Shown here piece by piece: positions 12,623 to 23,514 of a stretch of 64,000 nucleotides of DNA; position 1 is the stretch's first letter, and each line of letters begins with the position of its first letter. The notes beneath the pieces were generated by a model. It worked only from the letters and a program-made list of their open reading frames with translations. It did not search any database and had not been told where the DNA came from. This DNA is from Annona cherimola. Taxonomy: Eukaryota; Streptophyta; Magnoliopsida; Magnoliales; Annonaceae. The position numbers were made by a program, and so were the translations under genes. The stretch lies in assembly GCA_030490835.1 (NCBI GenBank), contig CM059977.1, positions 11,498,765 to 11,562,764 on the forward strand. The letters are read 5' to 3'.

Positions 12623-15600
12623 ATTTTTATGGAATCACAAGGCAGCGTGCTTGTGATTTTGACAATGTCTAGGCCTGGTGTGCTTTCTCATGTTTGATGT
12701 ACATCCACAGCCTAACAGTTGTGCCCAGTGCATGAGACTCCTGCCAGTGCGAGATTTGGGAGGGCAGGACTCAGGCAGCGATATCTTTATTTCTGAAGTG
12801 TGTCTCTGAAACTCAATCCAGGGCACCCAAGATACAAGCAAAGATGCTTATGGTGCTTTCAGCCTAGATTAGGTTATTTACTAGGGCATTTTTCAAAGCT
12901 TAAATTGGTACGTGGTATCATAGGTTTAAATTTACATTGTTTTGCAGTGATGAACCAGTCACCATTTATATTTAGATTCTGTACAAATTTTACGCAGTAT
13001 TTTGCTCTAGGTTTGCATTTTTCCACTCTCCCGAAATTAGTTTAGTACGACCTCTTTTTGTTTGCTCGTTTTCTAATTTCTCGCTTTCATTTTCCCTTCG
13101 CGGAGAACTTCCATTGCAAAGCTTTTGAAATGAAAGAATCTGAATTCATTTTTCATAAGAAGATTTGTTAAACAACTTATTTAGCTTGGATAAGAATGAC
13201 TATGTTTTCTTGCTTAGCAATTGAATTTAATGTGATTTTCATAGGTTGGATTAAACTAAATCATTTTATCTTGACAAATTTTGCAGTTTTGCAGTGCTGA
13301 TATATTTTAGCTTGTAGTAATTTTTTTTTTTTTTTATTGAATCATTCGAGAAGATAAAAAAGAAGAAGAGAAGGAAGTAGATTTTATTGGAAACGTATGT
13401 TACTTTCATTTGTATTAAGAACTTTGTGACCATTACCTGACTTATTAGATCTACTGTTGTGGTTGAAACTCCCCTTATAGTTGGATTGCCTCCTTGTGCT
13501 TCGTTGGCACACAAAGATGTTTGTTCATAAGAGCTTGCCTGAAGCATAGTTAGAAGCAGATTTTTTGCATGCTCTCTCTTTGTTTACCATATGAAAACTT
13601 CAATGATTAGTGCCATCCTTGGTCTAGAGCTGTCAATCTGCTTGCATGGTCAATGTCATCCTTAGCATAGAGCTTTTGATTTGCTTGCATAATCAGTGTC
13701 ATCCTTGGCCTAGAACTGTCATTTTACTTGTGTTTTGGTTGTTTGCAGGGTTCATGTACTCTTTAGGTTATTATGTAACAAGGAGCAAGAAGTGAACAAA
13801 TTTTACTGTGAATCGAAGGCTTTGAGATGAAGGGAAATGCCAAAACAATTTGGTAGCAACAAAAGGACACAAGGATCTATTATTTCGTGATGCTTATTTT
13901 CTGACTTTAGAGTGGGATAGCATAAAGGATTCGTGTTGCCACTCAATTTTTTATGACAATGTTGATGACATCCAAGACCAACACATAGGGAAAGTACTTG
14001 GTACATTTACTCAATTTGGACTTGGGAGGTTATGGTACTTCTTGCTAAAGACAGAGAATCCTCTTTTGTTATCCCGATTTCCTGTGAAATCCTAAAAGAA
14101 GCTCTTCAAAGGTCTGAGCGAACCCATAAAAAATCTCTATGCAGCTGCAATGGCTGACAAGGACATCAACAATGTTGTTCTGACTTCCATTAGGTTAGTG
14201 GCATGTATTTTTCTTAGACCCTTTCATTTGAATGTTCTATTCATTTGTGTTATATACTTCTACACTTAGCTTCATATTTTGTAGCACTATAATCTGTTTC
14301 CACAGCTGCCAATATGCTTAAACTCTCGACAGTCTTCTTATATAGATTTTCTCAGAGGATTTTGGAATTATTCTTGGAACAACTTAGCTGTTCACTTATT
14401 TTTGTCTTGAAAAGTGTGCCCACTGTTGAGTAATCCAGACTCCCAGACATTGATTATATGACCTGGGTGTGCATACATAGGTCGCGAGGTGTAAAATCCA
14501 ACAATTTACATGAATAGTTGTTGTTTAAATGGCAACTTTAAAAGGTAAATTTTATTTTTATGAGGAGATTGATGAAGAGATGAATTAGTCCTTGAGGTTG
14601 GTGGTAATGAGGATCATTGATTCTGTTTGCATTTTGGATTTAGTTACTTTTAAGATCCATTCCACCAGTGCAAAAAATGCTTAGGATTTATTCTCAGGTA
14701 GCCCGCTTCCTCTGTGGCCTTGTTCAGTTTAGGCGGCAATTCCGTGTGAAGTCCTGTTTTTGTAACTACACCAGACCTCTCCGTGCGTCTTAGGTTTTCA
14801 TATAATCATTTTATGTAAAGTTTACGACGCATGCGGTATTATAGTAGAGGTGAATTTGGTCATTTTCTTTGAGGTCCAATTTCATTTAAATTGGATAATC
14901 TGTACAGATACACTTGATTTTTTTCTCTCAATTATTCTTACTAATACTAGTGGATTGAAGACTTTTTACCTGTTTTGAGAGATTCTTAATGGGAAATGTT
15001 TGGAGCATGCACCCAAAGATATGCCTCGCAATATGTGCTCAAAAGACATGCCTAAGAAGAAACTTATGCATGCTACTACCAACCATGGACGGCCATGTTT
15101 TTGGGGATTTCTTTATATCTTTGTTAGAAAGTGTAGCCAGTCTTTTTTTTTTTTTTTTAAATCTGTATTTTTTGTTATCATGTCATCCGTGACCAAGTGC
15201 ACCTGACAGAAGTGTACTCCATGGCAGGGTGACAAGGCCACAGCCTCTGCTCAACATTTAAACCTTAGACCTCCCACTTATATTATCATACACGCACCCA
15301 CATCAGTTGCTTGGGTATCCAAGGGCGACTGGTTTCTCTTTAGTTGATTTGGCTGATGTTGTGACTGGTTTTCAGTCGTCTAACAGGTGTATATGGAAAG
15401 AGTGGCTTAAAATGCACAGGGAACACAAGCATGCAACATAAAAGAACATACTGATCAGCTGGAGCTCAAATCCAAAACTTCTTACCCTGGATTTTCTGCA
15501 AGGGTTGGTTGCTTCAGCATGCTAACATTTCATTTATCTTCTGTGAGATGCTACTATGTATTTGAATCCCTGAATTTCATTCCTGGTGTTTTTCGTTGGT

Positions 15601-15783
15601 AGGTTGTTTCAAAAGGAGGCAGTGAGTTTTGCTCCAAATAAAGGGTGGGCATCAACTTGATTTTTTGCGCAGGAGTCCAATCATCAGACGAATTACTCTG
15701 TCTAGTTGCCTCAGACTAACAAATTTTGGTTCTAGCGCCTTTGTAGTAAATCTCAGTGTGCATTCCTCGTTGAGTAGTTGCTC
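12623..15783. other. PPR 3' flank and intergenic DNA
   Basis: This holds the probable PPR 3' UTR (from 12623) and then non-coding sequence. Frames at 12800-13045 and 13850-14095 are isolated and have no family features. A T-run lies at 13321-13336 and another at about 15144-15159. A 43-bp tandem repeat is listed separately. Confidence 0.5.
13610..13740. repeat. Three-copy 43-bp tandem repeat
   Basis: The word CATCCTT recurs at 13614, 13657 and 13700, each followed by a version of CTAGAGCTGTCAATCTGCTTGC. Copies are about 80 percent alike by eye. Confidence 0.8.
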
Positions 15784-16065
15784 CTATACTAGCAGACTGA
15801 TTTTGTAGTCTGTTGGGTCTGGCACACATTTCATGTGCTCCCATGTAATTATGACACCAATTAGATCACGGTACTGAATAAAATCGTTCATAATAATAAG
15901 AGCACAATCAATATCTTGATCTATCCACTCGTTGGAGATTAAAATACAATGCTCATGAATAATTTTATCGAGAGCATTATTGTCTAAGTTGTGTTGATTG
16001 ATGAGACTCCCCCAGTCAGCTATCAGCATTATAATCAGCTCACATTCCGAAAGTCCCAGTGACAA
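15784..16065 (-). pseudogene. Possible RNase H-like retroelement remnant
   Basis: A 93-codon frame reading GLSECELII...SLINQHNLDNNALDKIIHEHCILIS. The pattern of a short helix, then L-I-N-x(4)-LDNNAL and a second amphipathic helix resembles the RNase H-like domain found at the end of plant LINE polyproteins. The catalytic acidic residues cannot be placed with confidence, and the reading continues poorly on both sides. It may instead be a chance frame. Confidence 0.25.
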
Positions 16066-16093
16066 AAGATATCACTATCCAAGCCGCTGTCCT

Positions 16094-16148
16094 AAGTCTG
16101 AACGCCTGTTCTATCAAAAAAAAAAAAAAAAAAAAGTCTGAACGCCTG
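16094..16148. mobile_element. Tiny poly(A) insertion with 15-bp target duplication
   Basis: A 15-bp word, AAGTCTGAACGCCTG, occurs at 16094-16108 and again at 16134-16148. Between the copies are only TTCTATC and a run of about 20 A (the last two A are shared with the second copy). A direct duplication of this length flanking a poly(A) tract is the footprint of LINE-type target-primed reverse transcription, here with an extremely short cargo. It lies just beyond the 3' end of the phosphatase gene. Confidence 0.75.
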
Positions 16149-16400
16149 GCCAAGCGCACAAGGATAAACCAGTTACGCAAAAAACAGAGATCTTGTAGCT
16201 TTCATCCTACGAAATCTGAATATTTGAGAAACAAGGAGGAAAAAGCTGATAAATCAAGGCCTTCCTCCGAAGAGGGACACAGGGTTCTCTTTCCAGTTTT
16301 CACATGGAAAAAGTTGTACAAATCACATAATATTCTCCTTCCACATGGGAAAAACGCAACACGCATTTTCCTGATGCTTAATGGTAATGCGACCAGTGAG

Positions 16401-18096
16401 TCAGGACTCACCAGATCGAATCACAGAACTCAAGTCGGAGTCCCCATTTGCTTTGGAAGAAAGACGGAATTTTGACCACTCCTCCAAGGTCCTCCGGTGG
16501 AGAGCATTCATCCGAATGCAAGGCCGTCGCTCTTTTATGATCTTCTCAGCTTGTTTCCAGTCTTCAGCCACACCGAATCCAACTAGAGTTGCACATGTTA
16601 CGGCAACACTTCTGCCATGGCCTGCAACAAGTAAACCAATGATTATTAGGATGTGTTTGGTTGGAGATAAAACTTTTTTATAAAAACTTTTCAAAATAAA
16701 GTTGTCAAGTTGATAGAAAATGATGTGATATGATAGGGGTAATAATGAGGTGTAAAGAGAATAAAGTTAAAATAGAATAAATAGTTGTATGTGTATTTAC
16801 GTGGAAATGATTGAAAAGTAGGGTTGTTTATATAGAAAAATGTTAAAAAATAATTAAAAAATAAAGTAGTTATAGAGAGTGAAAAGTTTTTTATTGAAAA
16901 GTTTTCATTGACATGTTCTGTGTGTAACCAAACACAGTACTAACCCACTGATTCTTTTGTGGCGGGCCATTATGGCTCCTTACGAACAGACTCTGGAGTC
17001 CTGAGCATTCAACAAGTATCAAGAGAAACATTACACAAACCACATCTAACTTACAGCCGGTAAAACTCGAGAATGATTCTGTGGAGAAATGACCCCCAGT
17101 GGTACATCTAGCAATCTTGTGGTAGGTGGTGACTGGTAAGCCTAGTTTTGGTCAATTGCCACCATTAGCATTATAAAACTAGTCAATAGTGGATAGAGGC
17201 ATAAGAGATAACAGAGGTGGGAAAGCCTCCCTTCTGTTGAGTAGATATTTATCTACCCTTGACCACTCCTAGAAATGGCAAATCTAACAATTTATTTTTC
17301 GGATTTCCCAATATGGAGAATACTAAATCTCTGCATTTAGCCCAAACCATCTTTTTTCAGAGATTCATCATCTACGAACCAAGGTTCTTTCGGGGGGAAA
17401 AAAAAATTGCAAATCCCATCAGTTGTATTTTAACCTCACAAACGTGGCTGGGCCCCACATGCATCACACCGTGCTAGACAGCGAAATAAATCTGAACAGC
17501 TTCAATTGAAGACTGCGCCAAGAAAGAATTAATGAATAAAACCAAGAGAACATCTTACCATATGCACAATGGATGTATACGGCCCTTTTCTGTGATCTCA
17601 TCCTCAAAGCCCATCGAACTGCTGACTCGATTTCTGATGGCTGGGGTGCCCTTGTATCCCAAGTGGGAATGCATATATAAGGATTCTTAGATAGAGCAGA
17701 AATTCTAGGAAGCTCACATGTGCAGTCAATAATAGCCGGTGAACCGGGAGGCACTCTGTCCAAGGAAGAAGGCCATCCGCCAACATACAGGCCTTCACAA
17801 ATCTCATTATACGGGGGCTCCCTGCTCCTCCGCCTCCTAACAAACCCAACTATACGAACACCAACTAGAAAAGGACTAAACAAAAACATTGACCAAAATG
17901 GGAAAGTGCCATCGGAACTCTTCCCCAATATCAATGGAAGATTCACACCAGGAAGAGAGGCGATAGCAAGCAGAAAACCCACCAAAGAGTTGTATAAGAA
18001 AGGCAAAGAAATAAGTGTCATGCTATGAGCTCTGAGGCAAATAAATGCTGCAAAAGAAACAGTGGCACTCAGCCCAATCAGCAATGATGCTCCCAT
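16401..18096 (-). CDS. Membrane-anchored dual-specificity phosphatase
   Basis: Two coding exons, 18096-17559 and 16621-16401, give 759 nt (252 aa). The start is the first ATG after an in-frame TAG only 12 nt upstream. Residues 1-90 hold three hydrophobic segments, roughly 4-21, 28-57 and 66-86, followed by a basic stop (VRRRRSR). The rest is a tyrosine/dual-specificity phosphatase domain beginning YNEICEGLYVGGWPS. The signature HCAYGHGRS gives catalytic Cys177 and Arg183 in the C-x5-R loop, and the Asp of PTWDTRAP is the likely general acid. The intron (17558-16622) splits the signature after Gly180 position 1. The joined frame restores the full motif, which strongly supports the splice. Family members dephosphorylate phosphoproteins or phospholipids. 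The substrate is unknown, and membrane location is inferred from the hydrophobic N-terminus. Confidence 0.9.
16649..16937. mobile_element. MITE of the GGTGTGTTTGG family, copy c, in phosphatase intron
   Basis: The 289-bp element runs from GGATGTGTTTGG to CCAAACACAG and contains the family core (GATGTGATATGATAGGGGTAAT, GATTGAAAAGTAGGG). It sits in the phosphatase intron with only 27 bp between its end and the first base of coding exon 2, so it occupies the usual branch-point zone of that intron. Confidence 0.85.
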
Positions 18097-20200
18097 AACA
18101 CCCTTCTTCTAGACCTTGGATTTGGGACTTTTGAGTGCCTCTCCCAGCAGTTTACAATACTCTGAAAAGAAAAGAGATGAACCGATTAGCAAAAAGTAGA
18201 ACAAAATGATTCTTGGTCTTTCATGAAGAATTTATGATTCTTAATAATAACTTATCTATCTCGACTATTAATCTACCATGCATCTAAACACAGGTCCACA
18301 CATATTATCTATAAATTTTCATCCAGCGACAGAAACAGCATGATTGCATCATTTCTACACGACCACTTTGCTGAGAATTTGTACTAAGCCAGAGCCATCG
18401 CTTCTCAATCTGCCATCGCCATCAGGAGGAGGACAATTTGGATTTCCACATGGAAGCTTCTATGGTGTCCATCTTCTTACGAGTATAAATGTTAATTTCA
18501 ACATCTCATAGCTAGTGAAGCCAAAGACTAAGACTGAGCAAGACATGTATGACCCAACCTCAAACACATCATATTACAGAGAGACCAAGACCACAATGCT
18601 TTTAGTGAGGAGAGCTAAATGCCAAATAGAAGATTTAGACCTGCTACTACCACAAAAAATCATCAAAAACACTAGGCTTCTCCAGAGTCCCCAGTAACTC
18701 TATTCTCTACCTAACAGTGAAAAAGAATACTAAATCACAGCTTGTGATGATAACGAATGCCCTATTATTTATTTTAAGAGAGAGAAAATAAAAAAAAAAA
18801 CTGAATTTTGGTACAGAGACAGGGAGAGGGAGGACTTTATCGTTATTTTGAGCAAGTTCAGGAGACAGAAGGCTCTTCTTTTAGATTGAGCACAAAGTAA
18901 CAAACAGATCTGACCAACATTGAAAGTTGAGGCCATGTGATGGACTATGATGACTGAATGTGATTTTCAAGAGGAAAGGTTAAGTTCGGCTGCTCATAAT
19001 ACTCGGCTCACAACAAAGCAGAGATTGAATGATATGCAAGGGAGAACAAAGACAAAACTCGATGTGATGAATAAGTGCCACTGGGAATAGATCCCGCACC
19101 AGACTCTCATGGAAATGAGCCCCACATAATGGGAAAATGACAACAACTGGCGACAAAATAAATAACTTGGCCACACTTAAGCATGGAAGATATCTATCAA
19201 ATTTCACCTATTTGCGGAAGAAAGAGGTAGAAAGGTGGAAACATTTAATCTAATTTCCAACCTTTTCAAGACCTTTTAATCTTATTTAACATCTTAGCTA
19301 CCTACCAAACAAGCCAACTCCCCCACTATTACCTATATGTTTTAATTATTATCATCATTTGTTTTTTGATGAAAAAAGTGTATTTTTGTTTTTTATACAC
19401 TTTATTTCTAATTATCAATTCCTACAACATCAAATCATCTCGTTTCTTTTTCATCGCCTTCCCATATTAGTCCAGAGATAAAATATTTCCAAACCGCGGT
19501 ATCACAAGAGGAGAACGTGCAGATAATCACCGAAACTTTCCATAAGCATTCGCATACATGTCCCGGGGATCAAAGTGACAACCAATCAATCTCCACAAAC
19601 CATCCAATTACATCCTAAAGCTGCAAATATGATGTTCTACATTATGGGGCATCTAGAATGGCAGTTTTTAATCCCTGCTGCAACAGCAAAGAGTAAGACC
19701 AAAAAGTCTCACACGAAACGGGGGGAAAAATATTAGCTTCCAACCCCCAAAACTCAGCAGCCACACCCTAAAACAGCAAATCTAGTTTCTACTTGACCTA
19801 AGTTGATCTCAAAAACAAAACAAAAAAGACTAAAAAAAACACACGCTTCCGAGGCTCATTCGTAATCCGATCCGACATCTAGCGATGGCGCATTCCAAGA
19901 GAACAAAAGCATACCTTATTCTAATTCGAAAAAGCAAAACCCACAAATCCTCTACAACCTGCCTCGAAGTTTTATACCACAATTTTCTGCTTTGGGGAGG
20001 AAAAGATGAATACTTGCGGCAAACCGGCGGACGGAAGGAGCTCGTCTCTCCAAGTCCCAACTAAAACACGCTGCGATCCTCGCACGTGCAATAGGTAACG
20101 CCGGTAATTCATCGCAATCGCATGGCCTTTCACTTCTCTCCTTCATTTTCGGAACCAACTTCGTCGTGTGGCTTTGCCATAAATTATTCCTTTGGTTTTG
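18097..20200 (-). other. 5' UTR exons and leader intron of the phosphatase gene
   Basis: An acceptor TTTTCTTTTCAG ends at 18162, giving a UTR piece 18161-18097 joined to the start codon. A consensus donor AAG|GTATGC at 19915/19914 suggests a first non-coding exon lying between about 20200 and 19915, and a leader intron of about 1.75 kb. A G-box CACGTG lies at 20083-20088, in the presumed first exon or core promoter. The donor choice is by eye. The intron shows no other feature. Confidence 0.5.
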
Positions 20201-20643
20201 AGGCATCTGGTGTGATTATTTAATTATAAATCTGAATTCTGACCATCACATTTTTAAAATTTTTCTGAGTTCTTTTTCGGCAAATATAACTGCATAATTT
20301 CAATAATCTTATTATAATTAAGTTCCCAAAATTTTTGGTGAATTTTTTTTCTCTCTACACAAAGCATTTTCTTATTAGAGAATAAAATAAAATTTAGCGT
20401 TTTATTTTTATATTTATTATTCGGCAAAAATTACCTATTTTCTATCAAATGTTTTGGTAAAGCCACGTTGAACAGCAGTCTTTTAGTCGTCTTATTATTA
20501 TCTCGGTAATTTCAGTTGGTTGGGGCAATAGAAGTCATGATTAAGCTTACATCAGAGAACCACTACAACTGTAATTCAAATTCTAACCAAAAGCAATTCA
20601 ATTTTTCTTAAGGTAGTATTAGTAGGGTACCGATCTTTTTAGC

Positions 20644-20830
20644 GGTGAATTCAGAACGGTCCAAAAACATATATATTTAAATTTCTTATAATTAAAAATT
20701 AAAAAATATATACACATTCAAAAATAGTAAAATTTGATTTATAGATTTAATGTAACTGCATTAACATATTTATAAAAAAATTTCGAAAAAAAATACATAT
20801 TTGGACAGGTCTGAAATCACTGAATTTCCA
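20644..20830. repeat. Short foldback repeat
   Basis: The left arm begins GGTGAATTCAGAACGGTCC and the right arm ends GGACAGGTCTGAAATCACTGAATTTCC. The right arm's complement matches the left arm imperfectly over some 50 bp. Probably an eroded MITE. Confidence 0.45.
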
Positions 20831-21524
20831 ACTTGTTTAAAATGATCAGTTGGACAATATATATAGTAAGTATAATTAAATTTGAGCTTTTTTTTTTAAT
20901 ATATCCACAATGTTTTTAAAAATTTAGGTATACCTATTACATTTACACTTAATTGTGAAAACATCCATTTGTGCGTTAACACCGTTAATTAATATATAAA
21001 ATTACTAATACACTCATCAAATTTAAAGCGCAATAAAAAATTTTAAATATCATAACTCATCAACGCCTTAATTTCATATCAGCTCTAAATTTGAAATTCT
21101 AATTTCATTTTCTTATTATTTTATTTTATCTTCTATTGTTTTCTAATAAGAATATTTTAAGCATTTATAAAAATTTAACTAACAATATTTGTACGAAATG
21201 AATATTTATAGGATTAAATGTAAACATAACGATATATTTAAAATTTTAAAAATGGAAAAAGCCCATTAAATTTTAGCAGAAGGGTCGAAGTTAAGATTAG
21301 GTTGAAATGTTTGCAAAACCCGTCCCACTCATTAACTAAAACGTCATTAATTAAGACAGTGCATTGTTTTGTTCATCGCTATTCCACAAGCAACCAATCA
21401 TCTTCCATGTCCAAACGAGAAAGATTAATGGTACTACCCGATCATGAATTCCCAATACTACCCCAAATACACGCACGCATCAAACGGATGATCCAATCAG
21501 AGGGTCTTCATTTAAACCACCAGC
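20831..21524. other. Intergenic, AT-rich
   Basis: No gene seen. The frame at 21302-21727 on the plus strand is an antisense shadow of the small gene that follows. Confidence 0.5.
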
Positions 21525-21803
21525 CTACTCCTGTGGGCCCCGATCACCGCCTTCCTCCAGGAAACCGCCACCTGCATCGCCTGGAAACTGCCCTCCGTCC
21601 TCGGTTGCGTAGAGCCGCCGTTCCCTGGCAGCCATGGCACGCCGGATGGCTGCCTGCAACCTGCCGATCTTCTCGGTGGTTTTGCGGTCGTCGGAAAACG
21701 GCCTCCTTGGTTCGTTGTATGGCGTAGCGGTGAGGAGGGGTCGGTCCTCGTCATCCCCGATGCCGCAGCAGGCGCGGAGCCTCAGGTAGTTTCTGTTCCT
21801 CAT
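21525..21803 (-). CDS. Small intronless gene, unknown 92-aa protein
   Basis: A GC-rich frame of 92 codons in an AT-rich setting. It begins MRNRNYLRLRACCGIGDDED and continues through RPLLTATPYNEPRRP and TTEKIGRLQAAIRRAMAARE to a Gly/Glu-rich tail. The frame is open further upstream to an ATG at 21893, but a clear TATA box (TTATTTAAAA, 21870-21861) lies inside that extension. The ATG at 21803, about 60 bp downstream of the TATA box, is therefore the likely start. The middle has a basic amphipathic helix. No known family was recognised. The base composition, core promoter spacing and charged pattern argue for a real gene. It could still be a remnant of a longer protein. Confidence 0.55.
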   Translation of the reverse strand: MRNRNYLRLRACCGIGDDEDRPLLTATPYNEPRRPFSDDRKTTEKIGRLQAAIRRAMAARERRLYATEDGGQFPGDAGGGFLEEGGDRGPQE

Positions 21804-21860
21804 GGCGAAGAAGCTCCTCTGAAAGTAATGGGCATTGAAGAACGGAGAGCCAGAGGGAGG

Positions 21861-21870
21861 TTTTAAATAA
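21861..21870 (-). promoter_or_regulatory. TATA box of the small unknown gene
   Basis: TTATTTAAAA on the minus strand, 58 bp before the chosen ATG. Transcription starting about 30 bp downstream would leave a leader of roughly 30 nt. Confidence 0.5.
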
Positions 21871-22158
21871 AATCTGGAAATAGAAACCGACATGAGAAAT
21901 CGCCATCGGAAGAGTCATTTTCGAAAGCTTTTGCAATTTGCCGTGAAGGGCAGGGCAGGGCAGGTTTTTGGATGAGATACCGTGGTCCGACGCATACACT
22001 ACGCACTCAAATGGCCACCGATTTTGATGGACATGTTTTATAATTCTTTTTAGGATAAATTACTCTAATACTTAAAATATTGGTCGATTATTCCTCTCGT
22101 ATTTAGAACATTTCAAGTGGGATTAAACAGGTAAATGTTGCAAGTACGGAAAAATTAA

Positions 22159-22617
22159 GGGATAATTTCTCTTATACCCTAACAATTACACATAATTCCT
22201 AATATATTTACAATATTTCATAAATTCCTTTTATACCCATTACATTTCATCCTAAATTCCTTTCATACTCACGCTGTTAAAACCACCGTTATCTATCCCA
22301 TTCAAAAGACGATTTTGTCATTTTAAGTTTTTTTCTAATTAAAATAAATCAACCTTTATATGACTTTCAAGTTATTTAATATCTTATATTAATGATTTAC
22401 TACTACCAATTGAGTCATATTAAGATTAAATTATTTCAATTAAAAAATTTTAAATGGGCAAAATCATCTTTTTAATAAGGTAGATAATGATACTTTTAAC
22501 GGCATGGGTATGAGAGGAATTTAGGGAGAAATATTATGGGTATAAAAGGAATTTACGAAATGTTATGGGTATATTAGAAATTATGTGCAATTGTTATGAA
22601 TATAAGAGGAATTATCC
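22159..22617. mobile_element. Foldback MITE with TAA duplication (Tourist-like)
   Basis: The 459-bp element is flanked by TAA at 22156-22158 and 22618-22620. The left arm starts GGGATAATTTCTCTTATACC and the complement of the right end starts GGATAATTCCTCTTATAT. The match continues, imperfectly, for about 170 bp on each side, including the words CCTTTTATACCC and CGTTA. A TAA duplication suggests mobilisation by a PIF/Harbinger transposase. Nearly the whole element could form one hairpin. Confidence 0.85.
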
Positions 22618-22815
22618 TAAGAAATAATCAACAAATGTTGTGGATAGTTAACCTGGGCTAAACAAGTGGCTCGTTTAGCACATTTCAAAAAATTCATTTA
22701 AAACATTTTTTAAACTTTTTTCTTTACTTGTTTATCTTGGTATATTTAACATATAAACGAAATTTTACAATTTTTGGATGTATATATATTTTTCAAATTT
22801 TTTAAATATAAAAAT

Positions 22816-23506
22816 TAGGGGTATAACTTCAGTAGGATACTCACCAACCTGACTCTAAATTGAATAGAGTATGATAGAAAATTTTACCTATGGGCACGGG
22901 TAGAGTATAAATCATTACCTAACCCTCTAAATAGGGTAATGTTATGGTACACATACTGAGTACTCAGAACCGACCCGGATGGATACCCATATAGGTACTT
23001 TAATATATAAATAATTATAAATATTTGTATATAAGTAAATCCATAATAATTTCTATTACACATTCACTAATAAATTATTATTTATTTGATTTCTTCATTT
23101 ACTTTTTTATCAATTGTATAAGGTTTATATCGTTTATGACGGATGATCATAACATAAATGCAAATGATGATGTTAATGTAATTATTAATATGAATAATGA
23201 AGCTACAAAAAATGTGAAAATAAAAGTAAACAACAACAAAATGAAATTAATTATAAACTATAAAGTCTAAAATGTAAATGAATATTATTTTATATTATTT
23301 AAAACAATACAAAATATTTTTTTCATGTCATTATTGATTATTATAGGAACCGATTTGAAACCACAAGCGACTCTATGGGTAATGAGTAGGATAGAATATA
23401 GTAGGAACCAACCTTGTCCGTAGTTAGAGTGAAATAGAGTTTTTCAAAATAAAGTACGACTAGGGTGGACTACTGCCAAAACTGAACCGACCCGAGTTGC
23501 ACCTTA
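22816..23506. mobile_element. Non-autonomous hAT element with 8-bp target duplication
   Basis: A perfect 8-bp direct repeat, ATAAAAAT, flanks the element at 22808-22815 and 23507-23514. The left terminus is TAGGGGTATAACT and the complement of the right terminus is TAAGGTGCAACTC. Subterminal regions are rich in ACCC/GGGTA words (GAACCGACCCGG, ACCGACCCGAG). These features match the TAGGGGTG-ended hAT family. An open frame at 23025-23270 (Asn/Lys-rich) might be a transposase N-terminus remnant, but no zinc finger is visible. Confidence 0.85.
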
Positions 23507-23514
23507 ATAAAAAT

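Noticed and set aside
13850..14095. 81-codon plus-strand frame downstream of the PPR gene
   Set aside because: No domain and no splice-compatible partner. An exon of a longer transcript cannot be shown.
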